From: Planctomycetota bacterium
Lineage (GTDB): Bacteria; Planctomycetota; Phycisphaerae; Sedimentisphaerales; Anaerobacaceae
Direction of reading: 5' to 3'
DNA: 64,000 nucleotides
NCBI GenBank assembly: GCA_013349615.1
Contig: DUZJ01000002.1
Span: forward strand, 35,882 to 99,881
Of this stretch, positions 1 to 15,000 are shown piece after piece. The notes under the pieces are model-generated. The model was not told the DNA's origin. It saw only the letters and a list, made by a program, of their open reading frames with translations, and made no database searches. Within the stretch, counting starts at the first letter, position 1. Every line of letters starts with the position of its first letter. The translations under genes were made by a program, and so were the position numbers.

Positions 1-1
1 T

Positions 2-3000
2 GGCGACAATATCACATTGATATCCAACCAATGCACACTTACCGACAACACAGCGACCTTATCCGGTGGTGGAATCTACTACGGTGTCGAGTGTGTGTCG
101 CAGCTGAGTGACTGTGTGTTTAGCGGCAATAGCAGCTCTGAAGACGGTGGTGGTATCCTTTACAGTGTTGACAACTCAATAACGGTTACCGATTGCAACT
201 TCGCAGACAACTCGGCAGACTATGGTGGCGCATTGTATATCGACGAGAACTGTTCAGGAACAATTACCGATTCCGAGTTGTTCGGCAACGATGCGGCCGA
301 AGACGGTGGTGGGATATACCTTAGCGACTCTGATGAGCTGGCGATTTCCGACTGCGATATCTCGCAGAATTTAGCTGCTCGTGGCGCTGGTATTTACGGC
401 ATCGATTGTCCAGGAACGTCAATTGTCGGTTGTACAATCAACAACAACGAAGCCTACCGAGTTGTTATATATTACGAGTACTACGAGCCCGACCCGAATG
501 ACCCGAACGTTCCGCTTAACCCGGAGGACCCAAGCGGCAACCCCAACGACCCGAATGTTATTGTTGTCGTAAAGCAGGACCGCTCCGGGATCGCTGAGGG
601 CGGCGGGATATTCTCCTTCGCCGGCCCGGCGTTAATCAAAGATTCTGAAATCAGCCACAATACGGCCACAACCTCGGGCGGCGGTATGTATCTGGCCGGC
701 GACTACCCAGAATCTGTCATCGGTCCGGAGCTCAGAAACTGCCTGGTAACGAACAATGCAGCAGGCAGAGATGGTGCAGGGATCTCGGCCAACTGGCAGG
801 TCAAGCCTAAGATTTCTAATTGTACGATAGTTGATAATGAGCTCATAAGAATACCCTCTTATGGTGGAGGTCTGTACTGCTCTTATGAAAGCGAAGTGGA
901 AGTTATCGACTCTATTATCTGGGGTAATACCGGTAATTACGAGGGCTCCCAGATTGCGGTAGCCAGCGGTGACCTGCCCTATCCACTACCTTCAACGGTT
1001 AAGATTACCTACAGCGACATTGAGCTTATCCAGTTGGATGCCAATGAACCCGGAGCAGGCGATCCGAATATGTTGACTGGGCCGACTGGCGATCCGTGTA
1101 ATCCGGACTATTTCATTTACGGTGTTCTTGATGCTACCCAATATATGGGCGGTTCCTATGGCGGAGCACACGGTCCTGACGGATTTACCGGTCCTGACGG
1201 GATTGATAGACTCATTTTCGTTAGTAATACGTATGATTTCAATGATTTTACTTTCAGCACAATGGGCTACATTGTTACCGTTACCATTCCAGCCGGTACA
1301 CATTCTGATACGCATCCGGCCAATCCTTACAGGACGGGTCCCATTGCCCCAAGAACATTCACCCTCGAGAGGTCCTTTGACCTTGGTGAAGAACATTATA
1401 TTGGGGACTCTCAAAACGCATTCTACGTGGACATTGAAAAGAACGAAATCTACATTGGCGCCACTTACAGTGAAGGTATTCTAAAGTATGTGTTCGATCC
1501 AAATGCGGCGAACCCCGTCGCAGGTGGGCCTGCTGGCAATTACGTCTTCGACTCCATTGTTGCTCCGTCATGTCCCGGATGGCCGGACACGCTTGCCTAT
1601 GACCCGAATAATGATATCTGGTATGCTGGAAACTGGGACTACGAGATTTATAAGTATGACGGCTCTCAAGGTCCTGACGGTAACTGGGAACTGGCATTTA
1701 CGTCCTTCCCGTATGCACCGGTAGGAGGTCGTCTGCAGCACCACGATGGCTTGGCGTTTGTCAACGGGTACCTGTTCCTCGCTGATATGTACGGCGACTG
1801 GATTATGCAATACCTCCCGGATGGCACGCTGGTGAACGTTTACTATCATGAACCGCTTGGCCGCGACCTTGAAGGCATGGGATGGGGGGCATTGGGACAC
1901 TTCTGGTCCGGTTCATTTGAAGGTAAGATTACCGAGTTTGGTGGCGGTGCATTACAGATTGGGGTTGGCGGCGTACTTCCTACCACCCCGCCCATCTATG
2001 TTGAAGAGGGTTGCACACTCAATTGGTGGGAACCCAACGAGCCCAATAACTTCTTGACGTGGGATGTCAATAGCTGGGACCCGAACAGCCACAATATTGC
2101 AGAAGATCCGCTCTTCGTTGCTGGTTACTATCTCAGCCAGCCTGTTGCCGGGCGGCAAGACCCGAACAGCCCATGCGTTGATGCCGGAAGCGGTGATGTA
2201 AGTGACCCCAACATCGGTATGGAGCAATATACTACACGCGTAGACGGCGCCAACGACGTCAACAAAGTGGATATGGGCTATCACTACAGCGAAGGGCTGA
2301 CTCAGTACTATTTGACCGTCAGCGTGGTTGATGCTAACGGTATGGTTGTTGACCCGAATCTTGCCTACGGCTATGTCGATCCGAACTGGGCCATAGTCTA
2401 CGAGGGTTATGGTGATAATGTTGTAACGCTCACTGCATACCCAATAGATCCGAATTATCGGGTCAGGAAGTGGACCGGCACTGACAATGATGCAAATATC
2501 GCTACAATCAATACGGTAACAGTCAATAGCGACAAACACGTTACCGTTGAGTTCGAGTTGACTCCTGTGTACCAGCTAACCGTGCTTGTGCCCGGTGGCA
2601 ATGGTTCGGTTGCAGTTGATCCGAACGGTTACTTTTATCGTGATCGTACAGTAGTAACACTGACTGCAACACCCGATCCCAACTATCGGCTCAAGGCGTG
2701 GACCGGCACTAATAATGATTTATCTTTTGCTCTTACCAATACGGTAACCATAAACTCAGACAAAACTGTCACAGTTGAGTTTGAGATGCCGAGGAAGATT
2801 GAAGTTTCAGGCGGCGCTGATGCTATCCTGGACGCCATTAACATCGCAAAGCCCGGTGATTCACTTATCGTGGCTGCCGGCACTTATAACGGCGGTATCG
2901 ACTTCCAGGGCAAAGAGCTTAGATTGTTTAGCACTAATCCTGACGACCCGAATATTGTTGCGCAGACGATTATTGATTGTCAGCAGAGCGGCCGCGCCTT

Positions 3001-6000
3001 TACCTTCAATAATGGTGAAGGTCCTGAGACAGTTATAGACGGCTTTACAATAATCAATGGCAGCCTCTCCAGTCAACCCGGCGGAGCTATATATTGTGGT
3101 TCCGGCACCAGTCCGACTATTGTAAATCTAATAATAAGCAATTGCAGGGTTAGTTTTTCGAGCGGTGGTGCGATATTTATCGATTCCGGCAGCACTCCGA
3201 GCATTAACAACGTTACGATAAATGACTGCAGCGTTTATCTCGGCGTTGGTGGTGGTGTATGTATTAATACCGAGACCAGTATTACGCTCAGTTACTGCAC
3301 AATTAGCAATTGCAGAGCTTTTGGTGGCTCCGGTGGGGCTGTTTACGCAGTTGCCGGCAGTTCGCCTACGTTTGTCGGTTGTAACTTCAGCAGCAGTAGG
3401 GCCGCCAATGGTGGCGGACTCTTCTTCGGCCTCGATAGCACGTCAACGCTCAGCCAATGCTCATTGGCTGACAACACTGCGTTTTATGATGGTGGTGCAA
3501 TCTTCTACAGCTCGGGCTGTGTGTCAGAAATGAACGATTGTACGTTAACCGGCAATAGCGCTAATGAGGATGGAGGTGGTATCGGTTATGCCGCTGACAA
3601 CTCGATAATGATTGTCGGCAGCAACTTTGCAAGGAACTCGGCGCAGTACGGTGGAGGATTGTATTTCGACCCGTCCTGTTCAGGGACAATTGCGGAGAGT
3701 GTATTCCTAAACAATATCGCGACCGAAGACGGAGGTGCGATATACCTTAGCGATTCTGATGAATTGGCGATTTCCGACTGCCGTATCGCGTACAATTCGG
3801 CTGCCCGTGGTGGTGGTATCTACGGCATTGATTGTTCTGATTCGACCATTATCGGCTGCTCAATCACCAACAACGAAGCTACGCAGGGTGCTGTATGGTA
3901 CGAGTTCTATAACCGCGACCCGAATGACCCGAATTTGCCGATAGGCCCGCCCGATCCCAATGGTAGCTTAGATGATCCAAACTACATCGCTGTCCCGCAG
4001 ACGAGTGGCACTGGGATAGCTCAAGGCGGCGGTATATATTCGTTCGAGGGTCCGAGTCTGATAGCTGATTGTAACATCAGTTACAACACGGCCAACACTT
4101 CAGGTGGAGGTGTGTACCTCGCTGGTGACTTCAGTCCAGAGTTGAGGAACTGTCTGATAGCCGACAATAGGGCAGGCAGAGACGGCGGAGGTATTTCAGC
4201 TAATTGGCAGGTGAACGCTTTCATCTCTAATTGTACGATAGCTGATAACGAAGTTATGGGACTGCTTTCTTTTGGAGGAGGCCTGTACTGCTCCTATGAA
4301 AGCAATGTCGAAGTTATCGACTCCATCATTTGGAACAATTTGGGCAGTCCCGGTACTGAGGGCTACCAGGTTGCGGTAGCGAGCGGCGACTTGTCTTATC
4401 CGCTGCCGTCGACGGTCAATATTACTTATAGTGACATCGGGCCATCCGAAGTTGGAGCGGGTCCCACCCTGGATCCGAATTTGCTTGACCCGAACATGCC
4501 GGACTACTTTATTTACAGCACTTTTGATACAAGTGTTGACCACAACTGGCCTGGCTCTTATGGCATTGACGGATGGGTGGGCAGCGATGGAATCCACAGG
4601 ATTATTCACTATAGTGGTCCAAAGGAAATTGATCTTATTAATTCAATCGCCTATATTCACACTGTTACCGTCCCGCCCGGTGCCGATTTCCATTCGCATC
4701 CGAGCAATCCTTATTCAACCGGACCTATCGCCCCAAGAACACGCACCCTTGAAAGGACTTTCGACATTGGCGTGAGCCTAAGCCATGGTAATGAATTCTG
4801 GGTGGATGCCGCCACTAACGAGATATACATAGGGGCCGCCAGATACGGCATTCGAAAATTTGTATTCGACCCGAACGCGAACAATCCTGTAGCAGGCGGG
4901 CCTGCGGGCAACTATGTGTTCGACTCCATTATTGCTCCAGCAAGTCCTATTGATGAAGACGGCTGGACAACGCAGACACTCGCCTATGACCCGGATAATG
5001 ACATATGGTATGCCGGGGCGATATCCTATTACTGGTACGAGGCGGACAGGACAATATGGAAGTATGACGGGTCCCAGGGGCCTGACGGTCAATGGGAGAT
5101 TGCATTTACGTACGAAGAAGGTGATCACCACGATGGAATGGAGTTCATCAATGGGTATCTGTTCCTGGCTGACAACCAAGGTGACTATATTTTCCAGTAT
5201 ACGCCGGACGGCACGTTGGTTAACACCTTCTATTTTGAGCCTCTTGAGCACATGCTTGAAGGGATGGGATTTGGCGCATTGGAACACTTCTGGGTCGGCT
5301 CACATGGGGAAGTAGAGGGGGTAGGCAGTAGGATTACAGAGCTCGGTGGCGGACTTTTACAGATGGGACTTCAAGGAGGAATATTAGGTTTCCCCATCTA
5401 TGTTGAGCAGAGCTGCACACTCGACGGGTGGGATTGGGACCCCAACACACATCTCTGGGACCCCAACAACGCCGACAGCAACAACATTAGCAAAGACCCG
5501 CTCTTTGTTGCCGGTTACTATCTAAGCCAGATTGCTGCCGATCAAGACGTAAACAGCCCATGTGTCGATTCTGGAAGCGCCGATGCCAATGAGCCTAATA
5601 TCGGCATGCATACATATACCACCAGAACCGATGGTGTCAATGACGTCAACATCGTCGATATGGGTTATCACTATAGTCAGGGGCTCACTCGGTACGTGTT
5701 AACTGTCAGTGTGGTCGATGCTAATGGCGTGGTTGTTGTTGAGCCGAATCTTGCCCACGGCTATGTCGAGCCGAACACGGCCGTAGTCTACGAGGGCTAC
5801 GAGGACAATGTAATAGAGCTCACTGCGTATCCCGGTGTTAGCTACAAAGTAAAGAAATGGACAGGCACTGATGACGATACCATAACCGGCCGCCACAACA
5901 CCGTCACTTTGACCGAAGACAAACACGTTACCATTGAATTCGAGCAGGCCCCTCTGTACGATTTGTTCCTGTACGTAATTGGCACCGATGCGAATGGCAC

Positions 6001-9000
6001 GCTGGAACCGGACACCCCCTGGATTGACTACGATCCAAATCTCGGTCCCTACGGTGCCTACCAGTACTATGCCGGCACCGAGGTTACCCTGGTTGCAAAA
6101 GCCGACCCGAACTACGAAGTCAGATATTGGTTCGGAACTGATGATGATTCGTCCAAAGAATCAAACAATATTGTAACCATTGATAGTAATGAGTATGTCG
6201 CAGTCGAATTCGGGAGGGTTGGGTACAATATCATTAACCTGTACGATGAGAACATGGTTCTTGACCCTCGCAGCCCGTTCCCAACGATTCAAGCTGCCGT
6301 TGACGCAGCGGGGAATAACTACACGGTGGAGCTCACGCCAGGCGTCTATTTCGGTGTGGGTAATTATGACGTCAATCTGCGAGCAGGTTTGGACCCGAAC
6401 GAGGTCAGACCGATAACTGTCCGCAGCACCGACCCGACCGATGCCGAGACGATAGAGAGTACCATTATTAACTGCAGGGGTTCAGGCCGAGCCTTCATAT
6501 TCAATAGTGGAGAAGAGCCTAACAGCTATACCATATCGGGTCTTACCATTAGTAACGGCTTTGCTGCCTACGGCGGCGCCATACTATGCGACGGCGCCTC
6601 ACCAACAATAAGGAATTGCAGGATAACAAATAATTATGCTACCGGTGATGGCGGTGCAATCTATTTGACAAACGCTTCACCTGTAATCATCAATACTGAG
6701 ATTACCGGAAACATCGCAGGTGGATTTGGCGGAGGTATCTACGCCCAGGCAGACTCCGTTCCTGAAATTATCAACTGCTTAATCGCTTTCAACTATTCAA
6801 GCAATATTGGCGGTGCAATGTACCTGTACGAGTCGGATGCTATCATCAGGCTCTCCACTATCGCATACAATTACGGCCTGGCCCTTGAGGAAAATAACTA
6901 CGGACCCATCCCCATCGGCGGCGTTGCCGCTCGCGACTCCGACCCGGATATTAGTCACTGTATCATAGGACTCAACGGCGGTTATTATTATGGGCCGCCG
7001 GGCGACTATTTGTATGGTTATTGGGGTAGTAACTTATATGCCGGCGACGACCTTTACGAGTGTTCGGCAACATACTCTTGCATCGAGAACGGCGATGGCG
7101 GCGACGGCAACATAGACGATGACCCGCTGTGGATATCCGGCGGCCTTGGCCCCTTCTACCTGAGCCAGACCCAATCCGGCCAGCCAGCCACCAGCCCCTG
7201 CGTGAATGCCGGCGAACAATATATTCTGCAAGATCTCCAGAGCACGTACAATTTGGGTAACATGACGACAAGCATTATGAATTACGCGGATGTTGGCTAC
7301 GCCGACATGGGCTACCACTATCCGTTCTTTACAGGTCCGCCTATTCAGTACAGCCTGGTGGTTGTTGTTACTGGTAATGGCCGCCTCGAATATACTTATT
7401 ATGACTATTACTATACTGACATTAACGACTACGACGTCAACACTGTTGTTGGACCGAACGAATCACCCGCAGTTGCTTACTTGAGGCCGGGCACATCGGT
7501 ACAGCTCAGGGCCATACCAGACCCCAACTACCGTGTCTTCAGCTGGACCGGCACAAATGATGATACATACTTCGGCCTGACCAACAGTGTTACTATGTAC
7601 GGCAGCAGGTATGTACTTATTGAGTTCGAGCGGGCTGTCAAGCGAGTTTTGGACGTGGCCGTCGACGATCAATACCCCTACATAGCAATTCAAGAAGCCA
7701 TAGATGACGCAAGAGATGGCGATGTAGTTCTCCTTCACAGCGGCACCTACGCCGGTACCGGCTTTGAGGTCATAGGCAAGAACATCACAATTACAGGCAC
7801 CAATCCTGACGACCCCGATGTTGTTGCATCTACAATTATAGATTGTACCGATGAGATCAATGGCGGTATCCACATCCTTGGCACCCCCGGAGGTACTTCC
7901 GTGCTCAGTGGCGTTACAATAATGAACTCACATTTCGAACCACGGAGACCCTATGCTTCAGAGGGTGCTGGTGCCCGCGGCACCGATGGTGCGGACAACC
8001 TGCCTTATGCTTACGCCTATGATATGTACGGTACAGGTGTTTTTGATATGCGCAATGTTTATGTCAGAAGCAATGCCGCTCTTACTGTCATCGGGAACCA
8101 CATCATCACCAATTGTATTATCAGAGACTGCTCGGTCACCGGAGGCGAGGCCTTTTATGGTAACGCCGGTAATGCGGAATACATGGATGGTGGTAACGGC
8201 GGTAACGGCGGCTTTGCCGGAGGTGCCGGTATCTTTATCGGCGACATCTACGATTACTATTATGAAGACGTGCTCATCTACGACCCCAATTATCCCAACG
8301 ATGTCAACTATGCAATGTATGATTATGAACAACATATGATAAGCTGGGGAAGTAGTCCACTTATTAAGAACTGTATAATTGACAACTGTGTGGCAATTGC
8401 CGGTGATGGCGCAGACGGTGGGACCAGCGGCGCGAGAGCTACCGGCGGCTCTGGAGGCGTACCCGGCCGGGCCCTCGGAGCCGGAATATACTGTGATGTG
8501 AACACGAGCCCAACATTCGAAAATTGTACGGTCACAAACTGCAGTGCCGTTGGTGGTAATGGCGGCAACGGCGGCGATGGCGAAGCTGGATATGGCTTTG
8601 GCGGCTATGGCGGATTGAGCTATGCCGACCCCTTGCAGCCTGACCCTGAAAGCTTTAGCGCGTATGGTGCCGGTGTCTATTGCGGCATTGGGTGCGAGCC
8701 TAACTTCATTAACTGCACAATCAGCGATAATGTTACCGATGGCAGTGTAAGCGGAATAGGTGGCCTTAACATGCCCAGCTATAGGCGACAACAGCCGCTA
8801 AGAAACTACAATATCCCAAGCTACGGTGCCGGCCTCTATTGCGACAGCGGCTGCTCGTCAACATTTACAAACTGCACATTCCAGGGCAACCGCACTACCT
8901 ATTATGGCGACTTGTACAGCGGCTACGGCGGCGGCGTATGCTTCGATGGCGGTAAAGATTATGATTATTACTTAGGCTATGGTTTCGACTATACTATTGG

Positions 9001-12000
9001 TTCAAGCTCCTACTATTCGAGCTATCTCTTTGATGCTAATTTTGTGAGCACTGTTTCAGCTACACTTACCGATTGTCGATTCAGCGGCAATTCCGCCTCT
9101 GTGGGCGGCGGTCTCTACGCGGTCGTGTCAGACGTGAATATTGTGGACTGCAATTTCGCCGACAATACATCCTATATTGGCGGCGGCCTGTGCTTCAACG
9201 AAAGCCTCACCTGTATTTCCGGTTCCACTATTCAACGCAATATTGTTTCTGCGGACGCTGACCCCAATGTGATGTTAGACCCTAACGATCCTAACGGCCC
9301 CAGCGGAGTTGAATTTGGCGCTGGTGGCGGTATCTATTGTTTGGCAACCGATACCCTGATGCGAACCTGCGACATCAGCTATAATTTTGCCAGCGGCTCT
9401 GGTGGAGGTGTGTATCTGGCCGTTGATCCAAACTTTGAATCCGGCGGGGACCAGGTGCTCAAGAACTGCCTGATAACCAACAACATAGCAGCCAGAGACG
9501 GTGGCGGGATTTCTGTTAACTGGTATGCCCAACCAGTAATCTGCAATTGTACAATAGCTGATAACAATGTCAGTGAGCCGAACGGTTACGGTGGAGGTCT
9601 GTACTGCTCCTATGAAAGTCATGTAGATGTTAACGACTCCATTATCTGGGGCAACTGGGGTAATGTTGGAATTAAGGGCTCCCAGATTGCTTTATGTAGC
9701 GGCGACCTGCCCTATTCGCTGCCCTCTTCTATTACCGTTTCCTACAGTGATGTTCAAGGTTGGAAGAATGCCAGCGGCCCCAACCGGATTGATGCTAACG
9801 CCGTTTTCGTTGACCCGGGCATTGACGCCAACGATTTCGTGCACTGGGACTTCAATACCGTTATCGACGACGACCCGCTGTTTGTCAGTGGTTACTACCT
9901 GAGTCAAATCGCCGCCGGTCAATCGGCCGACAGCAATTGCATCGATGCCGGAAGTGCTGACGCATCATTGGTTGCTCTTAATGACATCAATGAGCCGAAC
10001 ATCAGCCTGGCTCAATACACGACACGCATAGACGGCGTCAACGACGTCAACATCGTGGATATGGGGTATCATTATCCAATTGTTCTGTACCGGTTGACTG
10101 CCTATGTAGCAGGTGGTAACGGCAGTGTCGTTTTCGACCCGAACGGCCGTCCGGATACCGATCCAAACAGCCGGCGGTATAACCAGCTCGCGACAGTAAC
10201 ACTGAAGTCAAAGCCTGACCCGAACTATCGTGTCCAGGGATGGTACGATGTCAACGACGTCTTACTCTCTACGGGCAAGAGCCTCGAAGTGCTGATGGAT
10301 TCCGACAAGGTCTTCAAGGTTCAGTACGAGCTGCCTAATATAGTCCCGGTCTTCGGTGGCGGCAACGCCATACAGCAGGCCGTTGATGCAGCATTGAGCG
10401 GTGATACTCTTATTGTCGCTGCCGGCACATACGACGGCGATATCAACTTACAGGGCAAAGACATCACAGTAGTCAGCGCCAATCCTGATGACCCTGGTAT
10501 TATTGCCCAGACAATTATCGACGGCCAGCAAAGCGGGCGCGGCTTTATCTTCAATAGCAACGAAGGTCCAAACACCGTCATAAACGGCTTTACGGTAATC
10601 AACGGCAGCGTTACAGGCCAGGGCGGCGGCGGCATCTACGTTGACGTCAACAGCAGTCCGACCATTAAAAACGTTACTATAAACAACTGCAGCGTTACCG
10701 GCGCCGACGGTGGTGCAATATATGTCGATGCCAACAGCAGTCCGAGATTCATAAACTGCCTAATCACGAATTGCTCCGCTGATAACGGCGGCGGCGTCCA
10801 TTGCGATGTCAACAGCTCCCCGCTCTTCTACCACTGCACATTCGGCAACAACTCTGCTGCCCAAATGGGCGGCGCTATGCTCTGTGACCCCAATGTCTCG
10901 ATAACCGTCGAAGACTGCAATCTCATAGACAATTCAGCGAGCTTCGGCGGCGCCTTGTATTGCGCAGCCAACTGTTCAGGAGCGATTATCAACACCATAT
11001 TAGAGCGAAACTATGCGAGTGAAGATGGTGGTGCAATATATCTGGGCGAGGCTAACGACCTGTCAGTTACCGACTGCAATATCTCTTACAATACGGCCCT
11101 GCATGGCGCAGGCTTATATTCACTCGGTTCTTTGAATCTGACAATTAGCGGATGTGAGCTTAGCTTTAACCAGGCCCCTCTCGGCTTCGTTCACCCGAAT
11201 ACCTCGATAGTCGGCCAAGGTGGTGGAATGTATTGCTTTGCTACAGAGGCAGTAATCAGGGACTGTGTCTTAAACGAGAATACTGCCAATACTTCCGGCG
11301 GCGGTATGTATCTGGCCGGAGAGTCGGATTACATCGAGATTATAAACTGCCTGATAACCAATAACGCAGCGGGTAGAGATGGCGGTGGTATTTCCGCCAA
11401 CTGGTATGCTGAGCCTAACATCGCAAACTGCACATTCGCCAGCAACGCGGCACCGGGCACCTTCGGGCAACCCGGCTACACCGGCTTCGGCGGCGGCCTC
11501 TACTGCTCATATTACAGCAAGGTTGAGGTCATCGACAGCATCCTCTCGGACAACAATGCACTCAATGGCCTCGAAATCGCCGTCGCCACCGGCTTCGAAC
11601 CGGCAACACTTAAGATTTCATACAGTGATGTTCAAAGGTGGCAGATTGATGCTAACGCCGTTTTCGTTGACCCGGGCATTGACGCCAACAATTTCGTGTA
11701 CTGGGACTCGAACACCGTTATCGAAGATGACCCGCTGTTTGTCAGTGGTTACTATCTAAGCCATGTTGATGCCGGTCAATCGGCCGACAGCAATTGCATC
11801 GATGCCGGAAGCGGTGATGTAAATGACCCGAATATCGATATGGCAGGATATACGACACGCATAGACGGCGTCAACGACGTCAACATCGTGGATATGGGTT
11901 ATCATTATCCGATTGTTCTGTACCGGTTGACTGCCTATGTAGCAGGTGGTAACGGCAGCGTCGTTTTCGACCCGAACGGCCGTCCGGATACTGACCCGAA

Positions 12001-15000
12001 CAGCCGGCGGTATAACCAGTTCGCGATAGTAACACTAAGGTCAAAACCTGACCCGAATTATCGTGTCCAGGGGTGGTACGATGTCAACGACGTTTTACTC
12101 TCTACCGGCAAGAGCATTGAAGTGGTGATGGATTCCGACAAGGTCTTCAAGGTTCGGTACGAGCTGCCGAATGTAGTCCAGGTCTTCGGTGGCGGCAACG
12201 CCATACAGCAGGCCGTTGATGCAGCATTGAGCGGTGATACTCTTATTGTCGCTGCCGGCACATACGACGGCGATATCAACTTACAGGGCAAAGACATCAC
12301 CCTGGTCAGCACCAATCCTGATGATCCCGTCATTATTGCCCAGACCATTATCGACGGCCAGCTAAGCGGGCGCGGCTTCATCTTCAATAGCAACGAAGGT
12401 CCAAACACCATCATAGACGGCTTTATGATAATCAATGGCAGCGTTACAGGCGAGGGTGGCGGCGGCATTTACGTTGACGTCAACAGCAGTCCGACCATTA
12501 AAAACGTTGCGATAAATAACTGCACCGCTATTGGCGCCGACGGTGGTGCAATATATGTCGATGCCAACAGCAGCCCGAGATTCATAAACTGCCTAATCAC
12601 GAATTGCTCCGCTGATAACGGCGGCGGCGCCCATTGTGATGTCAACAGCTCCCCGCTCTTCTACCACTGCACATTCGGCAACAACTCTGCAGCCCAGGTC
12701 GGCGGCGGAATACTCTGTGACCCCAATGTCTCGATAACCGTCGAAGACTGCAATTTCACTGACAATTCAGCGAACTTCGGCGGCGCCTTGTATTGCGCAG
12801 CCAACTGTTCAGGAGAGATTATCAACACCATATTGGAGCGAAACGATGCGAACGAAGATGGTGGTGCGATATATTTTGCCGAGGCTAACGACCTGTTAGT
12901 TACCGACTGCAATATCTCTTACAACACGGCCCTGCACGGCGCAGGCATATATTCACTCGGTTCTTTGAATCTGACGATTAGCGGATGTGAGCTCGCCTTT
13001 AACCAGGCTCCTCTCGGTTTCTTTGACCCGAACGACCCGAATGCCTTAGCGGTAATTGGCCAGGGAGGTGGAATGTGCTGCCTTGCTACAGAGGCGCTCA
13101 TCAGGGATTGCGTGTTAACCCACAATAGCGCCAATACTTCCGGCGGTGGTATATATCTGAGGGGAGAGTCGGACTACATCGAGATTATTAACTGCCTGAT
13201 AATCAATAACCTGGCGGGCAGAGACGGCGGTGGTATTTCCGTTAACTGGCGCGCTGAGCCTAACATCGTAAACTGCACATTCGCCAGCAACGCGGCACCG
13301 GGCACCTTCGGACAGCTCGGCTACACCGGCTTCGGCGGCGGACTATACTGCTCATACCACAGTAACGTCGAAGTTATTGACAGCATCTTCTGGAACAACT
13401 ATGCCCTTATGGGTTTCGAGATCGCCGTTGCCACCGGCTTTGAATTCGACCCGATACCGGCAAAACTTATGCTCTCTCACAGCGATATCAGGCGTGTCGC
13501 GCTCTCTGTCTGGGTTGACAGCGGTTGTATCCTCTGGGACCCCAACGACCCGAGCAAACGGACACCATTAGATGTCAGTCATCCTGATGCTCCCTGGCTT
13601 GGCAGTACCAACAACATCGACCTCGACCCGCTCTTTGTAACGGGACCGCTTGGTAGTTATTATCTCAGTCATATCGGCGCCGGACAGGATACAGACAGTC
13701 CTTGTATCGATAAAGGTAGTGAGCTTGCACTCTATCGCGGCCTGACAGAGCGATACACCACCCGCACCGATAATTTACCCGATGCAAAAGAGGTCGATAT
13801 GGGCTATCACTACACAATCAGGCCGGAAACAGAAGAATGCAGACTCTGTGACCTGGACTATGACGGCGTCATCGATTTTAATGACCTGGCAGTATTTGTA
13901 TCGCACTGGCTTGATGATGGCTGTTTAGGCAGCGACGCCGGCTGCAAGGGCACTGACTTTACGTTCGATACATTCGTTGACTTTGCAGATTATGCCTTCT
14001 TCGCCAACTGCTGGCTCGTCGAAGACGTCTGTGCTCCGGTCCCCAATCCGAGTGAGTGGCTGATTCGGCCTTATATGACGACTACAACGGCTCCTTACAC
14101 AATCAGTATGACTGCCAGGACCGCCTTTGACGGCTGGGGCTGGCCGGTACAGTACAACTTCAAGGGTGTCGTCGGCAGCAGCCACGAAAGCGGCTGGCAG
14201 GACAGCCCCACCTGGCAGGACACCGGCCTCGACCCCAACGTTTATGGCTACAGGGTACAGGCGAAAGACGCATTAGGCAACGAGACGCTGTGGTCGGTCA
14301 TCGGCTATGCAGGCACGGGAGACATAACACCGCCGGCGCCGGAGCCTGCCTGGGATTACTTCAACAATGGCGAACCTACGGCTATAAGTCCAAGCTCCAT
14401 TACTATGACGGCCACCATCTCCTCCGATGAGAGCGGCGTAGAGTATTACTTCGAGGCCACAACACCTGGCGGACATGACAGCGGATGGCAGGACGAGCCC
14501 AATTATACAGACGTCAACCTTGTTCCCAACACCATGTACTGCTACAGGGTCGCGGCAAGAGACAAATCCGCCAATGCTAACCAGACCAACTGGTTCCCGC
14601 CGCCCCCAATGTCGGCAACCTGTGTAACCACGCTTCCACCGCCGGATGTGAATGCACCAATCCCTGACCCCATGCTATGGGATATGAGCGTTGATGCGAA
14701 CGGCTCTGACGGCAGGCCTCGAGAAATCTACGGTGGCGGCGACCAATACGATTACTATGCGACAATGAGAGCGGATCAAAACACCGTAGATATTGCCCCG
14801 CTTGGCGTGGCCCCCAGCGGCGTGGAGTTTTACTTCCTATGCACTAATAACGGCGACTTCAGCAGCGGCTGGATTTCATTCCCGGCAGGGCCTCCCTTCA
14901 CGTACACCGTCAAGATAGGCAGATCTGGGCAGCTCCTCAAATTCAAGGTCAAGGCATGTGATACATCAGCTAAGCGGAACGAGACCGCGTATTCCGAAGA

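Noticed and set aside
992-2539. Several overlapping minus- and alternate-frame ORFs in the giant gene
   Set aside because: Shadow ORFs produced by low stop density in the real frame; no recognisable motifs.
7958-8791. 277-aa minus-strand ORF
   Set aside because: Antisense to the repetitive GGC/GCC-rich beta-helix coding sequence; composition is a shadow of the plus-strand repeats, with no domain motifs.
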